Below, piece by piece: positions 6,519-9,279 of a stretch of DNA of 9,279 bases (positions are counted from its first letter, which is position 1; each line of letters starts with the position of its first letter). The stretch is taken from assembly GCA_025360235.1 (NCBI GenBank), contig JANYCO010000465.1, positions 1 through 9,279 of the forward strand, in the 5' to 3' direction. Position numbers and translations under genes: made by a program. Under the pieces are notes generated by a model. That model saw only the letters and a program-made list of their open reading frames with translations. It ran no database searches and had not been told where the DNA came from. Source of the stretch: Cytophagales bacterium (GTDB lineage Bacteria > Bacteroidota > Bacteroidia > Cytophagales > Cytophagaceae).

Positions 6519-7720
6519 TATTGTACTTTCTGATATTCTGCTTTAAATGGATTCCGTTGCTCAAAAGAACTTGGAGTAATAGAACTGAAAACGGGTTTAA
6601 GAAGACTGTTTTTAATGCTACTCTGGTGTCTAATGTATAGTTTCATGTTTACAGGTTCTGCTCCTACAGTGCTTTTTATTTCTTCTGCAGTTCGCCCAAA
6701 TCGTAACTCTTTGCTTTTCGAATGAATGGCCAGTTCTATATAATCGTAAAGGATTCGTTGGTAAATAGCGTATTCTTGATTTAAGTCGTAGTTAATTCCA
6801 ACATAATTGGCGTCTATAACATCATTACAAATAAACGCAGAACTAAATCCGACTAATTCATTTTTCAGAAAATAACCTTGAATAATAAAGTTGTTCAGCA
6901 GATTTTTCTTGAGAAGGATAAAGGATTCTCCATTTAAGGCTCCAAAGGTAAAGGCCGATTTTTCAACAACCGATCCATAGAGTTTTTCAATAGTTGTTTT
7001 ATTTTTAATAAGATCATCTACCTTGAAATCCACAACAGTTAATTCGGCCGATTTCTTTAAGGCGCTTTTTGCTTTGGTCCTGAACTTAGCTACCATACTG
7101 AAAAGATAATCTTCAAAAATTTTCCAATCCGAATGAATCTTCATGACCATGTTCACATCTATGGTAAAATCTCTGTAACCATCGGACTTCATTTTATCGG
7201 CCGATTCGACAGCGTTTGGCCAAAATTCTTTTAAGAGTAAAATAGGCGCATCTATATTTTTCTTTTCAAGTTTTTGTAATTCAATCAAGCCACGGCCTAA
7301 ATTTTTATAAGCTTCTTTTGCTGTTATTTCCTTTGTAAACATAAATCCATTTTCTCCACAAGCGAAAGGAGATCCACAAGTCATTACCTGTAAGTTGTTG
7401 GATTTAAAAATGCTGTTTTTTATTTTGTTACGAACAAGACAGAGTTGTTCTTGTTCTTTAAAATCTTTATCAATGAAAGGTAGAAATTGGACTACTGCTA
7501 CGGCAACCGGAATAGCTTTTTTAGTATAAAAAATAAGATACCGGAATGTGATCTCTTTGGATAATGATTTTTCAATAGCCTCTAGATAGCCTCGACAAAG
7601 ATAAATATTTTGCTCTTTGATTACTTGATCCCAATGGTCTTCGGGGAGGTCATTGACTGATTTAAAAACAGAAATTTCCAGTTCTGTTTTCGTATCGCAT
7701 TGCAATAGACAATAGTTCAT
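6518..7720 (-). CDS. FemAB/GNAT-like acyltransferase
   Basis: This soluble protein of 400 residues looks like two GNAT-type folds in tandem, as in FemAB and PF13480 (BioF2-like/Acetyltransf_6) proteins. The N-terminal half includes an early strand-helix (FKSVNDLP..HW, 19-30), NIYLCRGYLEAIE (38-50) and the CGSPFACGENGF turn (115-126). The C-terminal half starts with a basic KFRTKAKSALKKS helix (212-224), then the YFLKNELVGFSSAF strand pair (283-296), and ends with LRFGRTAEEIKSTVGAEP (339-356), a conserved-looking block of this group. Known relatives transfer amino-acyl or acyl groups to peptidoglycan precursors, lipids or polyamines; which applies here is not visible. No signal peptide is present, so it acts in the cytoplasm. 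It starts five bases after the tlpA-like stop codon and overlaps the hydrolase start. Confidence 0.7.
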   Translation of the reverse strand: MNYCLLQCDTKTELEISVFKSVNDLPEDHWDQVIKEQNIYLCRGYLEAIEKSLSKEITFRYLIFYTKKAIPVAVAVVQFLPFIDKDFKEQEQLCLVRNKIKNSIFKSNNLQVMTCGSPFACGENGFMFTKEITAKEAYKNLGRGLIELQKLEKKNIDAPILLLKEFWPNAVESADKMKSDGYRDFTIDVNMVMKIHSDWKIFEDYLFSMVAKFRTKAKSALKKSAELTVVDFKVDDLIKNKTTIEKLYGSVVEKSAFTFGALNGESFILLKKNLLNNFIIQGYFLKNELVGFSSAFICNDVIDANYVGINYDLNQEYAIYQRILYDYIELAIHSKSKELRFGRTAEEIKSTVGAEPVNMKLYIRHQSSIKNSLLKPVFSSITPSSFEQRNPFKAEYQKVQ

Positions 7721-7725
7721 AAGCG

Positions 7726-8214
7726 TTATTTTAATTGATCAATTTTAGCAGATAACGTCTCGAAGATGTTTGAATTTGATCCTGATAAATCTAATACAAT
7801 ATTCATATCTCTGTCGACAATCATATGTTTCGGAATTTCTTTTCTTAGTCCTGGCTGAAAAAGAAGTTTCAGCTCTTTTGCATCTACAATCTGCTGATAA
7901 GAAAAAGGACGGTCTATTAAAAAGCCTTTAATCTTTTCTTTGGTGTCATCGGTGATAGCGATGAATACAATAGAACTATCACCTTTATATTTATCTACGA
8001 GATCATTGAGTGAGGGAATTTCTATAATACATGGTCCACACCAAGTAGCCCAAACTTTAAGTACTACAATTTTACCCTTGAGATCTTCCGAACGAATGGT
8101 ATCTCCAGAAAGTGTAGTAGCAGTGAATACGGGAAGTTTTGTTCCTGTATTATCCGAACAACCTACTATAATTAGTACAAAGGCAAGATAAATTGCCCAT
8201 CTGGCTTTGATCAT
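7726..8214 (-). CDS. TlpA-like thiol-disulphide oxidoreductase lipoprotein
   Basis: This is a 162-residue thioredoxin-fold protein. Residues 1-18 form a signal peptide ending in a good lipobox, I16-V17-G18-C19, so Cys19 is the likely lipidated N-terminus. The mature protein has the TlpA/ResA-type start (LPVFTATTLSGDTIRSEDLKG), the redox motif WCGPC with Cys59 and Cys62, IAITDD after the central strand, and the probable cis-proline Pro128 in KEIPKHMIVDRD. Such proteins reduce disulphides in the periplasm, for example on apocytochrome c or on envelope enzymes; the partner is not shown. The length is that of a single-domain TlpA. It is the first gene of a three-gene minus-strand operon. The ATG at 8214 is preceded by a short leader and a promoter-like sequence. 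Confidence 0.88.
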   Translation of the reverse strand: MIKARWAIYLAFVLIIVGCSDNTGTKLPVFTATTLSGDTIRSEDLKGKIVVLKVWATWCGPCIIEIPSLNDLVDKYKGDSSIVFIAITDDTKEKIKGFLIDRPFSYQQIVDAKELKLLFQPGLRKEIPKHMIVDRDMNIVLDLSGSNSNIFETLSAKIDQLK

Positions 8215-8235
8215 TATATAAAAATTGATTCTTAG

Positions 8236-8263
8236 TAAAGTTAATTAATAAAGGTTATACAAA
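8236..8263 (-). promoter_or_regulatory. Promoter for the tlpA-like operon
   Basis: Read on the minus strand, TTTG (8263-8260) is followed after 16 bases by TAACTTTA (8243-8236), close to the Bacteroidota pattern TTTG-spacer-TAnnTTTG. The spacer is slightly short and the last base of the -7 element differs. A start point near 8229 would leave a leader of about 15 bases before the ATG at 8214. Confidence 0.45.
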
Positions 8264-8312
8264 AAAAAACATCGAAACGTTCCGTTGTGGGGGCAAAAAT
8301 GATATTTTAGTG

Positions 8313-8320
8313 TAACTTTA
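8313..8320 (+). promoter_or_regulatory. -7 element (TAACTTTA) of the PIG-L gene
   Basis: The element matches TAnnTTTG in seven of eight positions and lies 18 bases before the ATG at 8339. A TTG at 8285-8287 is the nearest -33 candidate, at a spacing of 25, which is long. If active, it would be divergent to the tlpA-like promoter within the same 124-base gap. Confidence 0.35.
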
Positions 8321-8338
8321 GTTCTAAAATTCAGGTTC

Positions 8339-9279
8339 ATGAAGAACTATTATTTAAGCCTTGCTTTTTGTTTTCTGTTTTTATTATCTAAAGCCGACTA
8401 CGCCAGACTTTCTTTTTATGTAGTAGCACATCAGGACGATTGGCAATTGTTTATGGGTTATTATGCTCATAATGATATTTCGGATAAAAATTCAAAAACA
8501 GTTTTTATTTATACTACCTCCGGAAACGGAGGAATTATTGGTAATAAAGGCCATGGTGAGGGTTTTGGGGGTTGTGATAATTGTACAATGCCTTATTTTA
8601 AATCCAGAGAAATGGGAGCAATAAGTTCACTGCAACTGGTTCTTCCTCCAAGTAAAGTATATGAATGGTGCAACTGCTGGCCTTATCCAAAGATGACCGA
8701 AGTCGTTTTTCGTGCAAACGGAAAACGACTGGTATATAAAAAAATATTCTTATTGTAATACGGTAAGTTATTTTCTTAGAATAGCAGATGGTGGTTTGGA
8801 ACTACTTCAAAAAGGCAGTAGTGTTGTGACTTCTATTGAAGACTCTTGTGATCATCAAAATACATATAGAAATTGGTCTAATCTTACAGCGGTTTTAAGT
8901 GGGATAATAAATTATGAAAAAGGAACACTTGATTCTTTTTGGTTAAATACACATGAAACAGATGAGCGGATTAATCCGAATGATCATTAGGATCATCTGT
9001 TTACTGGTAAGGCTTGTCAGGATGCAACAAAGTCCTTGAAGGTTAATTACAATTATTTTATAGGGTACCAATCGAGTAAGATAGGCGCAAATTTGTCCTC
9101 GGAAGCTGCAGTTATTGAAGCAGGGTTATTGGCAGCTTACAATAAAGCTAAATTAGACGCCGGCTGGTGGGATGATTGGGAGGCAAGTAAAGTATGGTGC
9201 GAGAGTAATTATAACAGGGTCGAGCTCTATTCAGAGAATTCAAAAGCGATAAATGGTGAAATAATTGATACTACAGACG
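8339..9279 (+). pseudogene. Secreted PIG-L/LmbE-type deacetylase, broken by frameshift and stop
   Basis: The reading begins MKNYYLSLAFCFLFLLSKA, a signal peptide, then the PIG-L motif VVAHQDDWQLFMG (28-40), the counterpart of AHPDDE in LmbE zinc-dependent N-deacetylases. The first frame runs to TAA at 8756-8758. Homology-like sequence continues one frame over: ...KRLVYKK joins YSYCNTVSYFLRIADGG if one A is removed from the seven-A run near 8748-8754. The new frame is then cut by TAG at 8988-8990, exactly between NPNDH and DHLFTG, the second metal-site motif. After that stop the frame stays open to the window edge (...WWDDWEASKVWCESNYNRVEL). Without the lesions the product would exceed 310 residues. 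Two separate lesions make a pseudogene most likely; sequencing error or slippage could explain the A-run but not the TAG. The GTG at 8712 is not a separate gene start. Confidence 0.85.

Noticed and set aside
7940..8191. Plus-strand frame of 83 codons antisense to the tlpA-like gene
   Set aside because: It lies entirely within the clear thioredoxin-fold gene and is low in complexity (Ser/Thr-rich), typical of an antisense shadow.
8712..8990. Separate GTG-started gene of 92 codons
   Set aside because: It is the shifted continuation of the PIG-L gene: its first codons duplicate the coding region in another frame, and the later residues continue the deacetylase beyond the A-run and beyond its own stop.
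1..9279. Defence system, CRISPR array, transposon or tRNA/rRNA gene
   Set aside because: No regularly spaced repeats, nuclease/helicase or reverse-transcriptase motifs, transposase motifs, or cloverleaf/rRNA sequence were seen in either strand.

Overview
The window looks like an AT-rich chromosome segment from a member of the Bacteroidota; class and genus cannot be fixed from it. The evidence is the protein types (a Big_5 Ig-like lipoprotein tail, a TlpA lipoprotein with a short lipobox, a secreted PIG-L enzyme of the AHQDDWQLFMG type), start codons without a clear Shine-Dalgarno sequence, and -7 elements of the TAnnTTTG type a few bases upstream of three genes (TAACTTTG or TAACTTTA).

Layout. 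Positions 1-138 hold the 3' end of a gene, probably an Ig-like-domain lipoprotein. About 490 bases of very AT-rich non-coding DNA follow, with inverted repeats and imperfect DnaA-box-like 9-mers. Then come an unusually long RND/MMPL exporter (631-3345), a chagasin-type peptidase inhibitor gene bracketed by two copies of a short palindrome (3517-4020), and a 51-residue lipoprotein gene (4161-4316) just ahead of a LysE-type transporter (4320-4922). A DUF1761 membrane protein (4965-5465) closes the plus-strand group. A 40-bp perfect palindrome at 5481-5520 serves as a two-way terminator against the convergent minus-strand operon. That operon reads, in order of transcription, TlpA-like lipoprotein (8214-7726), FemAB/GNAT-like acyltransferase (7720-6518) and membrane-bound metal-dependent hydrolase (6518-5514), with a 5-nt gap and then a 1-nt overlap. 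Divergent from it, and running off the window, is a secreted PIG-L deacetylase gene broken by a +1 frameshift in a run of seven A and by a TAG codon inside its catalytic-site motif.

Most genes encode envelope proteins: exporters, lipoproteins and periplasmic enzymes or inhibitors. I see no defence system, CRISPR array, transposase, tRNA or rRNA. The most unusual observation is in the MMPL exporter. The two-helix hairpin that should occur once in its second half is present three times in tandem, in divergent but gap-free alignable copies, adding about 105 residues and probably four membrane spans. Next in interest are the double-lesion PIG-L pseudogene and the palindrome-flanked inhibitor gene.
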